32,926 bases of DNA, from NCBI GenBank assembly GCA_945901405.1, contig CAMDLH010000057.1, forward strand, positions 1-32,926, written 5' to 3'. Positions 8,474-15,882 of this stretch are shown here, piece after piece; the first letter of the stretch is position 1; every line of letters begins with the position of its first letter. The DNA is from Bordetella parapertussis (GTDB taxonomy: Bacteria; Pseudomonadota; Gammaproteobacteria; Burkholderiales; SG8-41). The position numbers were made by a program, and so were the translations under genes. The notes under the pieces were generated by a model. The model made no database searches. It saw only the letters and a program-made list of their open reading frames with translations, and had not been told where the DNA came from.

Positions 8474-9802
8474 TCAGGCGAGCGCGCCGCGCAAGGTGTG
8501 CGAGCGCGCTTCGGTGATGGTGACGTTGATAAAGCTGCCGATCAAATCGGCAGTGCCGGCAAAATTGACCACGCGGTTGTTGTCGGTGCGGCCCATGAGT
8601 TCGGCTTCACTTTTGCGCGAGAGGCCTTCGACCAGCACGCGCTGCGAAGTGCCTTCCATCGCGCGACTGATGGCGAAGGCTTCGGCATCGTTCACGCGTT
8701 GCAGCCGTTGCAGCCGCGCAAGTTTTTCGTCCTGTGGCGTGTCGTCGGCGTAACCGGCGGCGGGCGTGCCGGGGCGCGGGCTGTAGACAAAACTATAGCT
8801 CGCGTCGAACTTGATGTCGTCGATCAAGCGCATCGTCGCCTCAAAATCGACCGCGCTCTCGCCGGGGAACCCGACAATAAAATCCGAGGAAATCGAAATA
8901 TCGGACCGCCGCTCGCGCAGCCGGCGCACGATGGATTTGTATTCAAGCACGGTATAGCCGCGCTTCATCGCCGCCAGCACGCGATCAGAGCCGCACTGCA
9001 CCGGCAAATGCACATGACTCACCAGCGCGGGGATACTCGCATAAGCATCGATCAGGCGCGGCGTGAATTCCTTGGGGTGCGAGGTGGTGTAACGCAAGCG
9101 CTCGATGCCGGGAATCTCGGCGACGTATTCGAGCAACAGCGCGAAATCCGCCGTCTCTCCATCGGCAACCGGCGCACGATAGGCATTGACGTTCTGCCCC
9201 AGCAGCGTGACCTCCTTCACCCCTTGCAGTGCAAGCTCGGTGACCTCCGTTAGCACATCATCGAACGGCCGCGACACTTCTTCGCCACGCGTATACGGCA
9301 CCACGCAGAACGTGCAGTACTTGCTGCACCCTTCCATGATCGACACGAACGCGGTCACGCCCTCGACCCGCGCCGGCGGCAGGTGATCGAATTTTTCAAC
9401 CTCGGGGAACGAAATATCCACCTGCGGCTTGCCGCTGGCGCGCCGCGCCTCCATCAACTGCGGCAAACGATGCAGCGTCTGCGGGCCAAACACAAAATCG
9501 ACATACGGCGCGCGCGTGACAATCGCCGCACCTTCCTGGCTCGCCACGCAACCGCCAACGCCAATTAACACGTTTGGATTGGCACGCTTGAAATGCTTCA
9601 CGCGGCCCAAGTCGTGAAACACTTTCTCCTGCGCCTTCTCACGCACCGAGCAGGTGTTGAACAAAATCACATCGGCCTCGGCCGGATCAGTCGTCGCCGT
9701 CATGCCGTGCGAGGCATGCAGCACGTCCGCCATCTTGTCCGAGTCATACTCGTTCATCTGGCAGCCGAAGGTTTTTATGTAGACTTTGCCGGGCACAATC
9801 AA
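8474..9802 (-). CDS. miaB: tRNA-2-methylthio-N6-dimethylallyladenosine synthase
   Basis: Radical-SAM methylthiotransferase that converts i6A37 to ms2i6A37 in tRNAs reading UNN codons. 442 residues with three domains: an N-terminal UPF0004 domain with auxiliary-cluster cysteines Cys14 ([12 protein letters not shown]), Cys51 (NTCSVREKA) and Cys85 ([11 protein letters not shown]); a radical SAM core with Cys159, Cys163 and Cys166 ([16 protein letters not shown]); and a C-terminal TRAM domain (about 375-442). All six cluster ligands are present. The frame is closed by a TAA a few codons upstream, so the start must be the TTG at 9800-9802 or, a little later, the GTG at 9794-9796; neither has a good ribosome binding site. 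It heads the miaB-phoH-ybeY-corC-lnt run. Confidence 0.96.
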   Translation of the reverse strand: MIVPGKVYIKTFGCQMNEYDSDKMADVLHASHGMTATTDPAEADVILFNTCSVREKAQEKVFHDLGRVKHFKRANPNVLIGVGGCVASQEGAAIVTRAPYVDFVFGPQTLHRLPQLMEARRASGKPQVDISFPEVEKFDHLPPARVEGVTAFVSIMEGCSKYCTFCVVPYTRGEEVSRPFDDVLTEVTELALQGVKEVTLLGQNVNAYRAPVADGETADFALLLEYVAEIPGIERLRYTTSHPKEFTPRLIDAYASIPALVSHVHLPVQCGSDRVLAAMKRGYTVLEYKSIVRRLRERRSDISISSDFIVGFPGESAVDFEATMRLIDDIKFDASYSFVYSPRPGTPAAGYADDTPQDEKLARLQRLQRVNDAEAFAISRAMEGTSQRVLVEGLSRKSEAELMGRTDNNRVVNFAGTADLIGSFINVTITEARSHTLRGALA

Positions 9803-9923
9803 ATTATTCGTAAGTTATTGATAATAAATGATATTTTGTAAGGCGCGCATTCAAGCGCTTGCACCTGAACGGCGCATTCTAAGGCGTTGATTTTACGCTA
9901 TTACCGCTCGTTGTTGATTCACA

Positions 9924-9956
9924 CGACAATTGAGACACTTGTCGCTGTTGAAGGAG
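9924..9956 (+). promoter_or_regulatory. Leader of the dioxygenase gene: small inverted repeat and strong ribosome binding site
   Basis: CGACAA at 9924-9929 and TTGTCG at 9939-9944 form a 6-bp inverted repeat with a 9-base spacer, followed by AAGGAGA at 9951-9957, six bases before the ATG at 9963. The ribosome binding site fixes the start; the inverted repeat may be an operator or hairpin, but this is weak. The rest of the divergent intergenic region (9803-9923) is AT-rich next to miaB; I could not assign a convincing sigma-70 promoter. Confidence 0.4.
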
Positions 9957-9962
9957 AAACCC

Positions 9963-10835
9963 ATGCTGAACACGCAACAACTCGAACAATTTCGCCGTGA
10001 TGGCGTCGCGCTGGTTGAAAACATCGCCGATGAGGCGAAACTCGCGGCGATGCGCGCGGCACTCGCCGAACTTGTCGAGCAATCAAAGGCGGTTACACAG
10101 CACAACGAAATTTACGATCTCGAACCGGATCACAGTGCAGCGCACCCGCGCCTGCGCCGCGTGAAGCATCCGCATCGGCGTCATCCGGTATTCCATGACT
10201 TCCCGCGCAACGAGCCTCTGCTCGGCATCCTTAAACAACTGCTGGGGCCCGACGTGCGCATGCACAGCTCCAAGCTCAACGTCAAATCCAACGACGGCGG
10301 CGCAGGCGTCGAGTGGCATCAGGACTGGGCGTTTCATCCGCACACCAACCGCAGCCTGATCACCGTCGGCCTCATGCTCGAAGATTGCAGCATGGAAAAC
10401 GGCCCTATGCTGGTGATCCCCGGCACGCACCAAGGCCCGGTCTACGACCACAACGCCAACGGACGATTCTGCGGCGCCATCGACCCCGGCAACGGGCCGC
10501 TCGATTACGCAAGCGCGGTCGCGTGCACCGGCAAGGCAGGCGCGATCTCCATCCACCACGCCTTCTCCGTGCACGGCTCGGCCAAGAACACCTCACAACT
10601 GCCACGCCCGCTGCTGCTCTACGAATTCATGTCGGCAGACAACTGGCCGCTGATGGGGGTAAAAGACCTCGCTGAATACGATGCCAAGATGGTCTGCGGG
10701 CGGACCACTTATTCGCCGCGGCTTGAAGCCGTGCCGGTGCGCCTGCCGCTGCCCGAGGCGCTTAATCTTGGGTCTATTTATGAGAATCAGGCGCAGTTGA
10801 GGCGGCGGTATTTTGCGCGCGACGAGACAAAGTAA
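9963..10835 (+). CDS. Phytanoyl-CoA dioxygenase (PhyH) family protein
   Basis: Predicted non-heme Fe(II)/2-oxoglutarate-dependent oxygenase, 290 residues, soluble. The iron facial triad is visible: His119 and Asp121 in EWHQDWAFHP, and distal His204 in FSVHGSAKN; Arg215 (PRPLLL context) is placed to bind 2-oxoglutarate. These motifs, with MENGPMLVIPGTH between them, are those of PhyH-type hydroxylases. The open frame extends upstream to a TTG at 9930, but the AAGGAG site at 9951-9956 picks the ATG at 9963. It stands alone: divergent from miaB and convergent with the broken hsdR, with only 17 bases between stops. Substrate cannot be told; phytanoyl-CoA itself is unlikely for a bacterium of this kind. 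Confidence 0.9.
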   Translation: MLNTQQLEQFRRDGVALVENIADEAKLAAMRAALAELVEQSKAVTQHNEIYDLEPDHSAAHPRLRRVKHPHRRHPVFHDFPRNEPLLGILKQLLGPDVRMHSSKLNVKSNDGGAGVEWHQDWAFHPHTNRSLITVGLMLEDCSMENGPMLVIPGTHQGPVYDHNANGRFCGAIDPGNGPLDYASAVACTGKAGAISIHHAFSVHGSAKNTSQLPRPLLLYEFMSADNWPLMGVKDLAEYDAKMVCGRTTYSPRLEAVPVRLPLPEALNLGSIYENQAQLRRRYFARDETK

Positions 10836-10852
10836 AGCGATAAAAATCTGTT

Positions 10853-13229
10853 CTAATACAAGTACTTCTGAAACCCCACAAACACGTTGCTGATCTGCTG
10901 CGGTTCGCCCAGCCCGGCTACCGCGTCGGAGATTGCGTTGTACCTCAGCCTGAGCAGCGGCGAGAGCTTTTCGTGATCCAGTTCTTCCACGCCTACCTGC
11001 ACATAATGTGACAGCACGAAGTCGAGGAAGGCTTCCTGCTTGTCGTTGAAGCGATTGTGAATTTCACCCCTGGCTTTGGCGGCTCTTGCCTCGCGGGTAA
11101 TGGGCGGCATGGCAAACGCGACATAGGCCAGTACATCGAACAAGTCGCTGTTTTCGGCATCGATGATCTTTTGCATTGCGGCCATCTGATCTTTGCCGAA
11201 TCCCTTTTCGGCGAGCCTGGATAGCAGTGCCTTGCGCGTATCGGGCACGCTCCATAGTGCGCGCAACTCGTCCTCGTCTTTGAAAAACTCCGGCAGCGTG
11301 CCGAACAAGGCTTCGAGGAACTGCGCTGCGGACATGGGCTTGCCATCCGGCCCCCAGAACGTGGTGGCCATGATGTGCTGGATGTTGCGCTCCTTGCCGT
11401 CGGCGAGTTTTACTTTCGCCTTTTTCTTGCACGCGCACGGGCGCTGGCCGCATACCGGGCATGGCTCCTTCGCGCACTCGCAGAGCTGTTGGCCGCAGAC
11501 GATGCAAGGCGGCGGGGGTTGCCTGATACACACACAGGGATTGTGATTGCATCTTTCGCACAATTCAGGCTCAACCGGCTCGCCGTCCCACTCCGGGTCG
11601 CTGAAATGGTGGTGCGCCTTCACGAAGTCGTAAATCGTGAAGTAGTCCTTGCCGTCATAGAGCCGCGTGCCGCGCCCGATGATCTGTTTGAATTCGATCA
11701 TCGAATTGATCGGGCGCATGAGCACGATGTTGCGGATATTGCGCGCGTCCACGCCGGTCGAGAGCTTTTGCGATGTGGTGAGGATGGTGGGGATGGTTTT
11801 TTCGTTGTCCTGAAAGTCGCGCAGCCATTTCTCGCCCAGCGCGCCGTCGTTGGCGGTAACCCGGTGGCAATAGTCCGGGCTGGCGCCGGTCTTGATCTGA
11901 TTGATGAGATCGCGCACCGCCAGGGCATGAACCTGCGTGGCACAGAACACCAAGGTCTTTTCGCGCTGGTCGATCTGCGACATGAAAATTTCCACCCGCT
12001 TTTTTTCGCGCTCCTTGATTTCGATGATGCGGTTGAAGTCTTTTTCTTCGTAGCGTTTGCCAGCCTCGATCTCGCCTTCGACCAGCGTGTCATCGGCGGT
12101 ATAGACGTAATCATCCAGCGTGGTGGCGATCTGCCGCACGCGGAACGGCGTCAGGAAGCCATCGTTGATGCCTTCCTTGAGCGAGTAGATATAGACCGGA
12201 TCGCCGAAATAGGCGTAGGTATCGACGTTATCCCTAGCGCTTGGGCGTAGCGGTCAGACCAAGCTGCACGGCGGGGGCGAAGTATTCGAGGATGCCGCGC
12301 CAGTTGCTCTCATCGTTGGCGCCGCCGCGATGGCACTCGTCGATGACGATGAAGTCGAAAAAGTCCGGCGGATAGTCGCCGCAGTAAGGTGAAGGCTTGC
12401 CATCAGCATTGTCAACTGAGGGCAGCCCGCTCATGAAGGTCTGGAAGATGGTGAAGAACAGACTGCCGTTCGTGGGCACGCGGCCTTTTTTGCGGATATC
12501 CTCCGGGGCGATGCGCACCAGCGCATCTTCGGGAAACGAAGAAAAGGCGTTGTAGGCTTGATTGGCGAGTATGTTGCGGTCGGCGAGGAACAGAATGCGT
12601 GGACGGCGTGTGGCCTCGCGACTCAGGTTCCAGCGGCTGTGGAACAGCTTCCATGCAATCTGGAAGGCGATAAAGGTTTTGCCGGTGCCGGTGGCGAGCG
12701 TCAACAGAATGCGTGAACAATTTTCGGCTGTGGCCTGCATCACCCGCTCGACTGCGATGTCCTGATAGTAACGGCTTGGGTGCGAGCCGCCCTTGTCCTC
12801 GAACGGCACGGCGGCGAAGCGGTCGCGCCAAGCGTTCGCTGCGGCGAAGGTCATCGCCCACAGTTCGTCGGGCGTGGGATAGGCAGCTATTTCGCCTTCG
12901 CGCCCCGTTTGCATGTCGATGCCGTAGATGTTCTGCCCGTTGGTGGCGTAAGCGAAGCGCACAGCCAGCTTGGTGGCGTAGTTCTTGGCTTGCCCCACGC
13001 CCTCGGTCAGCGCCTCATCCCATGCTTTCGCCTCTACGTCGGCGAGCTTGGTATTGCGATATTCCAGAACGTAATCCGCTATCAGCGGCTTGCCGCGGCG
13101 CCGGTGGCCTTCGATGCGGCCGGGCGCAATCTGATATTCACGCCGGATGCGGCTGCCCTCGACCACGCCCCAGCACGCCGCCTTGAGGGCGGGGTCGATA
13201 TGCTCGGCGCGGGTTTCGGCTTCGTTCAC
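10853..13229 (-). pseudogene. hsdR: Type I restriction enzyme R subunit, frameshifted
   Basis: Motor-nuclease subunit of a type I restriction-modification system, split in two frames. The 5' part (13229 down to 12234, GTG start one base after the RhuM/Fic stop) holds an HSDR_N PD-(D/E)xK nuclease domain (IADYVLEY...EAKAWD), Walker A ATGTGKT, the DECH box (VIDECHRGG) and GLTATPKR, then TAG. The reading resumes in another frame with DNVDTYAYFGDPVYIYSLKEG and runs to 10853, with the helicase C domain (QIIGRGTRL), a Cys-rich segment and an EcoEI-like C-terminal domain. One extra base near 12231-12237 (CGCTAGGGATAAC) explains the shift; it is not a long homopolymer, and TAG would persist even with one G fewer. 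The later frame alone could start at a GTG (12139). A real lesion is likely, though assembly error is possible. Confidence 0.9.
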
Positions 13230-13230
13230 T

Positions 13231-14193
13231 TCAGGATCCCAGTGACAGCATGTTCATGATCAGGCGGATCATTGTCTCTTTTTGCGCCGGGTCGGACTCT
13301 GCCACCAACAGGGCAAGCGCCGCAAGACCGATGTCGTTGATTACCGGCTGTCCGCTGTCATCGAGCAGCCGGCCATTGCGATTCAGAAAATCCACAAACA
13401 AAAACGCACCGCTGCGCTTGTTGCCATCGGACAGCGGGTGGTTCTTGATGACGAAATAGAGCAAATGTGCCGCTTTCGCCTCCACGCTCGGATAAGCCGG
13501 CTCGCCGAACACGGTCTGATCCAGATTGCCCAGCGGGGCAGCCAGACCATCCCCGCGCTCCTGCGCAAAAAGCGCCGTTGCTTCACCACGCGCGATCAAA
13601 TCGGCCTTCAGCCGGGCCAGTGCTGCGCGCGCCTCGTGGAGCGTGGGTAGTGTTCCGCCGGCAGCCGTTGGCGGGTCGGTCAGCAGCCCCTCGTCGTAGC
13701 GTTGCAGCAGCAGGAAGGTCTGCGCGTAGCGGGTAACGATATCCACCAGCCCGCGTCCGGTATCGGCCAGCAGTTCGGGGCTTTGCGCGGCCTTTTTCAC
13801 CAGTTGCAATGCCGCTTCCAGTTCGCGAGCGTTGGCCTCCAGCCGCTGTCGGTTGAGGGTGTAGCCCTGGGTCAGATGCTAGCGCAGGAGGCCGGTGGCC
13901 CACTGGCGGAAGCGGGTGCCTTGCTGGGATTTCACCCGGTAGCCGACCGAGATGATGACCTCGAGGTTGTAAAACCTGACGGGCTTGTCCGAGCCGGCAA
14001 TGTGCAAATTTTGCACATTGCTTTTTTCATCCAGCTCTCCCTCGGCAAACACATTGCGCAAGTGCTTGGTAACGACCGAGCGCTCCCGTCCGAAAAGCTG
14101 GCCCATCTGCTCTTGCCGCAACCACACCGTGTCCTTTTCCAGCCGGACTTACACCATGCCGTTTTCGGCCTGATAGATGGTGATGTCAGTCAT
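13231..14193 (-). pseudogene. RhuM/Fic (Doc-like) protein with two in-frame stops
   Basis: A restriction-locus companion gene: N-terminal RhuM-type region and C-terminal Fic/DOC domain. From the ATG at 14193 the frame reads 14 codons, then TAA at 14149-14151 (codon 15), continues with VRLEKDTVWLRQEQMGQLFGRE..., FYNLEVIISVGYRVKSQQG and RFRQWATGLLR, then TAG at 13879-13881 (codon 105), and continues without a frame change through LTQGYTLNRQRLEANARELE to a TGA at 13231. The Fic core is HPLSDGNKRSG (His252 of the full frame), the Doc-like variant with Lys in the GNxR loop. Relatives have Gln or Glu at both stop positions, so each stop is one substitution away. Two pieces (82 and 192 residues) could still start internally, but I judge the gene dead. 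It lies between hsdS and hsdR, the usual place for RhuM genes. Confidence 0.85.
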
Positions 14194-14252
14194 AAACGGC
14201 TGCCTCCATTGCGAATTACCCGTTGCCCATTGTCAGTTGCTGCTGGCGGGTA

Positions 14253-14822
14253 TCATAGCTGTCCGGCGAAGGCTTGGTGCAGGAGCGATTTTTTCAACGA
14301 TTCTAATGCAGCGAGTTTGCGCTGGCAGATAGATTCGAGGCGTTGGGTTTCTTCGGAGAGGCTTTCGAGTTTCTTAACAAGAATTTTCTGCACGGAAATC
14401 GGTGGGAACGGAATGGCCAAAGCCGAAAGCATCCCTTGATTCAAACTTTTGATGTTCGTGCCCGTGCCGCCATCAGTGAGTTGTTTTCTCGTGCTGCTAG
14501 ACTTCATGAAATGGCAAAGGTATCTCGGTACCACTTCACCGTTCGAGAGTCTGATGCGAATTGTGAAGCCTGAGTGTGAAATCTTCTGCGCCACGTCGCC
14601 GACCAGAATGCACCGGCCAATCAATTGAATGTTACCGTTTGAGCGGACCGCAAGAATGTCATCCTGTCTCAGTGAATCCGCTGCGCTGAGTTTGCCGTCA
14701 ATCGTGACCGTGTCGAGATCATCCAGAGGCGCAGAAAAAAACTTCTGAAAATGTCTGGCGGCTTAACTTCATCGAGAACGTATGTCGTCCCTTTTTACCG
14801 ACATAAACGCTTCGCGTGAATT
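14253..14822 (-). pseudogene. hsdS: Type I restriction specificity subunit, 3' remnant
   Basis: C-terminal half of an HsdS DNA-specificity subunit. The main frame (14253 to about 14762) encodes KLSAADSLRQDDILAVRSNG, GRCILVGDVAQ, TGTNIKSLNQGMLSALAIPF and a C-terminal conserved helix region ending RKLAALESLKKSLLHQAFAG, all characteristic of the second target-recognition domain and its spacer helix. Upstream, homology-like sequence continues in shifted frames: ...TTYVLDEVKPPDI meets FQKFFSAPLDD across a T run (14746-14751), and SVYVGKK meets GTTYV across an A run (14792-14796); one added base in each run would join them. Before 14822 nothing HsdS-like is seen: the N-terminal domain is missing and the toxin cassette begins. 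No hsdM exists in the window. Confidence 0.8.
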
Positions 14823-14828
14823 ACACGC

Positions 14829-14857
14829 TTGGCTCTATATACCTAATACGGTATACT
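14829..14857 (+). promoter_or_regulatory. Toxin-antitoxin promoter with overlapping operator palindrome
   Basis: TTGGCT (14829-14834) and TATACT (14852-14857) are separated by 17 bases, a good sigma-70 promoter. A perfect inverted repeat, TATACC-N6-GGTATA (14838-14855), covers the spacer and most of the -10 box, where an autorepressing antitoxin would bind. The -10 box ends only 7 bases before the ATG at 14865 and there is no ribosome binding site, so the transcript probably starts at or next to the ATG (leaderless). Confidence 0.65.
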
Positions 14858-14864
14858 TCACCCC

Positions 14865-15254
14865 ATGCCCCGGACACCCTTGCCCCCGGAGAAACCGCTG
14901 TACTGGGTGGGTTCGGCGAAAAAGGATTTGCTGACATTCCCTGAGCCCGTGGTGGACGAGTTCGGTTACGCGCTGGGCGTAGTGCAGTTGGGCGGCATGC
15001 CACCCGCGGCAAAAGCGTGGAAGGGCGAAGGTCCGGGCGTGTTCGAGTTGGTGGAGGATCATCGCGGCGATACGTGGCGCGTGGCATACACGGTGCGTTT
15101 CGAGAAAGCTGTGTATGTGCTGCACTGATTTCAGAAAAAATCGCCGTCAGGCATACGCACGGCAAAACAGGATGTTGATTTGATACATGAGCGCCTGAAA
15201 ACGGCGCGCGAGGATTACAAGGTGCGCTATGGTGACCAGGACAAAAAAGCGTGA
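14865..15254 (+). pseudogene. HigB/RelE-like toxin (Gp49 family), interrupted by TGA
   Basis: Predicted mRNA-targeting toxin of the phage Gp49-like/HigB family. Residues 1-87 read KPLYWVGSAKKDLLTFPEPV, a GYALG helix, KAWKGEGPGVFELVEDH and a TWRVAYTVRFEKAVYVLH strand, then TGA at 15126-15128. The same frame then continues FQKKSPSGIRTAKQDVDLI...ARED to a TGA at 15252-15254, which is the normal C-terminal helix of the family; relatives read VYVLH-Cys/Ala-FQKKS. So a Cys codon such as TGC has probably become TGA. The truncated 87-residue form lacks the conserved FQKKS segment and is likely inactive. The full frame would overlap the antitoxin start by 26 bases, as in intact operons of this type. 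Confidence 0.8.
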
Positions 15255-15570
15255 AACCGTGATCGCCGGCACGGGCGATGTGTTTGTCGATCTCGGTTTC
15301 GCGGACGCGGGCGAGCGCAAGTTGCGCGTAAGGCTTGCGATGCAGTTGAACGAGTTGATCGCGGCACGGCGGCTGACACAAGCGCAGGCGGCCACGCTAT
15401 TCGGCGTTCCGCAGCCGCATGTGTCGGAACTGAAAAACTACAAGCTCACGCGATTTTCCTCGGAGCGGTTGTTGCGCTTTTTGACGCTGCTCGACCGCGA
15501 CGTGGAAATCGTGATCCGGCCCAAGGCGAAAACACATTCGACGGGGATGGTGTCGGTGTTGGTTGCTTAA
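15229..15570 (+). CDS. XRE-family antitoxin/transcriptional regulator
   Basis: A 113-residue DNA-binding protein, the expected antitoxin partner of the preceding HigB-like toxin. Residues 35-90 form a helix-turn-helix of the XRE/HTH_37 type: LAMQLNELIAARRLTQAQAATLF, then GVPQPHVSELKNYKL with the recognition helix, and FSSERLLRFLTLLDRDVEIVI, a stretch seen in such antitoxins. It probably binds the TATACC/GGTATA palindrome at 14838-14855 and represses its own operon. The ATG at 15229 has a weak AAGGTG upstream and lies inside the 3' end of the full toxin frame. Unlike the toxin it is intact, which may reflect selection to keep the antidote or a remaining regulatory role. Confidence 0.88.
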   Translation: MVTRTKKRETVIAGTGDVFVDLGFADAGERKLRVRLAMQLNELIAARRLTQAQAATLFGVPQPHVSELKNYKLTRFSSERLLRFLTLLDRDVEIVIRPKAKTHSTGMVSVLVA

Positions 15571-15591
15571 ACCTGGGGCTGCCGTGTCCCT

Positions 15592-15614
15592 GGCACCGAG
15601 ATAGCACTGGTGCC
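15592..15614 (+). other. Hairpin downstream of the antitoxin
   Basis: GGCACC at 15592-15597 and GGTGCC at 15609-15614 form a 6-bp stem with an 11-base loop, 21 bases after the antitoxin stop. No T tract follows directly, so it is at best a weak or Rho-assisted terminator. The remainder of 15571-15682 shows nothing else I can assign. Confidence 0.3.
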
Positions 15615-15682
15615 TCTCCATAACCATTTGATAATAAAAGGATTTTTTATGGGCGTTCTGTCTGCCGTCCCACACCTTATTA

Positions 15683-15711
15683 TTGACAACCCCCTGTCAA
15701 ATCCGGACAAT
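15683..15711 (+). promoter_or_regulatory. Promoter of tRNA-Met
   Basis: TTGACA (15683-15688), a perfect -35 box, lies 17 bases before GACAAT (15706-15711), a usable -10 box. The discriminator CCCGCCTCC is GC-rich, as in stringently controlled stable-RNA promoters. Transcription would start about 5 bases before the tRNA. The -35 box is also the left arm of a palindrome, TTGACA-N6-TGTCAA (15683-15700). Confidence 0.65.
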
Positions 15712-15722
15712 CCCGCCTCCTT

Positions 15723-15799
15723 GGTGATATAGCTCAGTCGGTTAGAGCACAGCACTCATAACGCTGGGGTCGGTGGTTCAAATCCACCTATCACCACCA
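15723..15799 (+). tRNA. tRNA-Met (CAT), elongator type
   Basis: A complete 77-base cloverleaf with encoded CCA: acceptor GGTGATA/TATCACC, D stem GCTC/GAGC, anticodon loop CTCATAA, variable loop GGGTC, T stem GGTGG/CCACC with TTCAAAT, discriminator A. Initiator features (unpaired C1, three G-C pairs at the base of the anticodon stem) are absent, and the variable loop matches elongator tRNA-Met. An Ile2 tRNA with lysidine-modified CAT is the alternative; the A5-U68 pair speaks for Met. The anticodon stem CAGCA/CGCTG has an A31-C39 mismatch next to the loop. Confidence 0.93.
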
Positions 15800-15818
15800 A
15801 ATTTTTTTGCCCGGACTT

Positions 15819-15846
15819 AAAACCAGCGTATGCTGGTTTTTTGTTT
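15819..15846 (+). terminator. Rho-independent terminator after tRNA-Met
   Basis: AAAACCAGC (15819-15827) pairs with GCTGGTTTT (15832-15840) across a GTAT tetraloop, and the T run extends to 15842 and again to 15846. It lies 20 bases after the tRNA CCA and ends 36 bases before the next gene. Confidence 0.88.
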
Positions 15847-15882
15847 TACAGCGCGGCCTTTGCCGCCCGGCCGGATGCCTGA

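Noticed and set aside
12231-12240. TAGGGATAAC at the hsdR break equals the first ten bases of the I-SceI homing site.
   Set aside because: The remaining eight bases do not match and a 10-base partial match is expected by chance; no homing endonuclease gene is present.
15126-15165. Selenocysteine at the toxin TGA: it stands at a Cys position and GCCGT/ACGGC can form a small hairpin about 15 bases downstream.
   Set aside because: The stem has only 5 bp with a long loop and lacks the features of a bacterial SECIS; no selenoprotein of this toxin family is known, and the neighbouring genes are also decaying. A nonsense mutation is simpler.
10853-15254. Stop-codon reassignment or programmed readthrough to explain the several interrupted frames.
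   Set aside because: The interruptions use TAA, TAG and TGA plus frameshifts, and all three codons end intact genes normally elsewhere in the window.
15649-15732. A 27-codon frame with an excellent ribosome binding site (AAAAGGA, 6 bases, ATG) before the tRNA.
   Set aside because: It runs through the tRNA promoter and ends inside the tRNA 5' end; the peptide has no distinctive features. Probably chance or the remnant of a former gene start.
15723-15799. tRNA-Met as attachment site of the restriction/toxin island.
   Set aside because: The island lies on the 5' side of the tRNA, while integrases usually use the 3' end; no integrase gene and no repeated tRNA 3' fragment was seen between 10836 and 15722.
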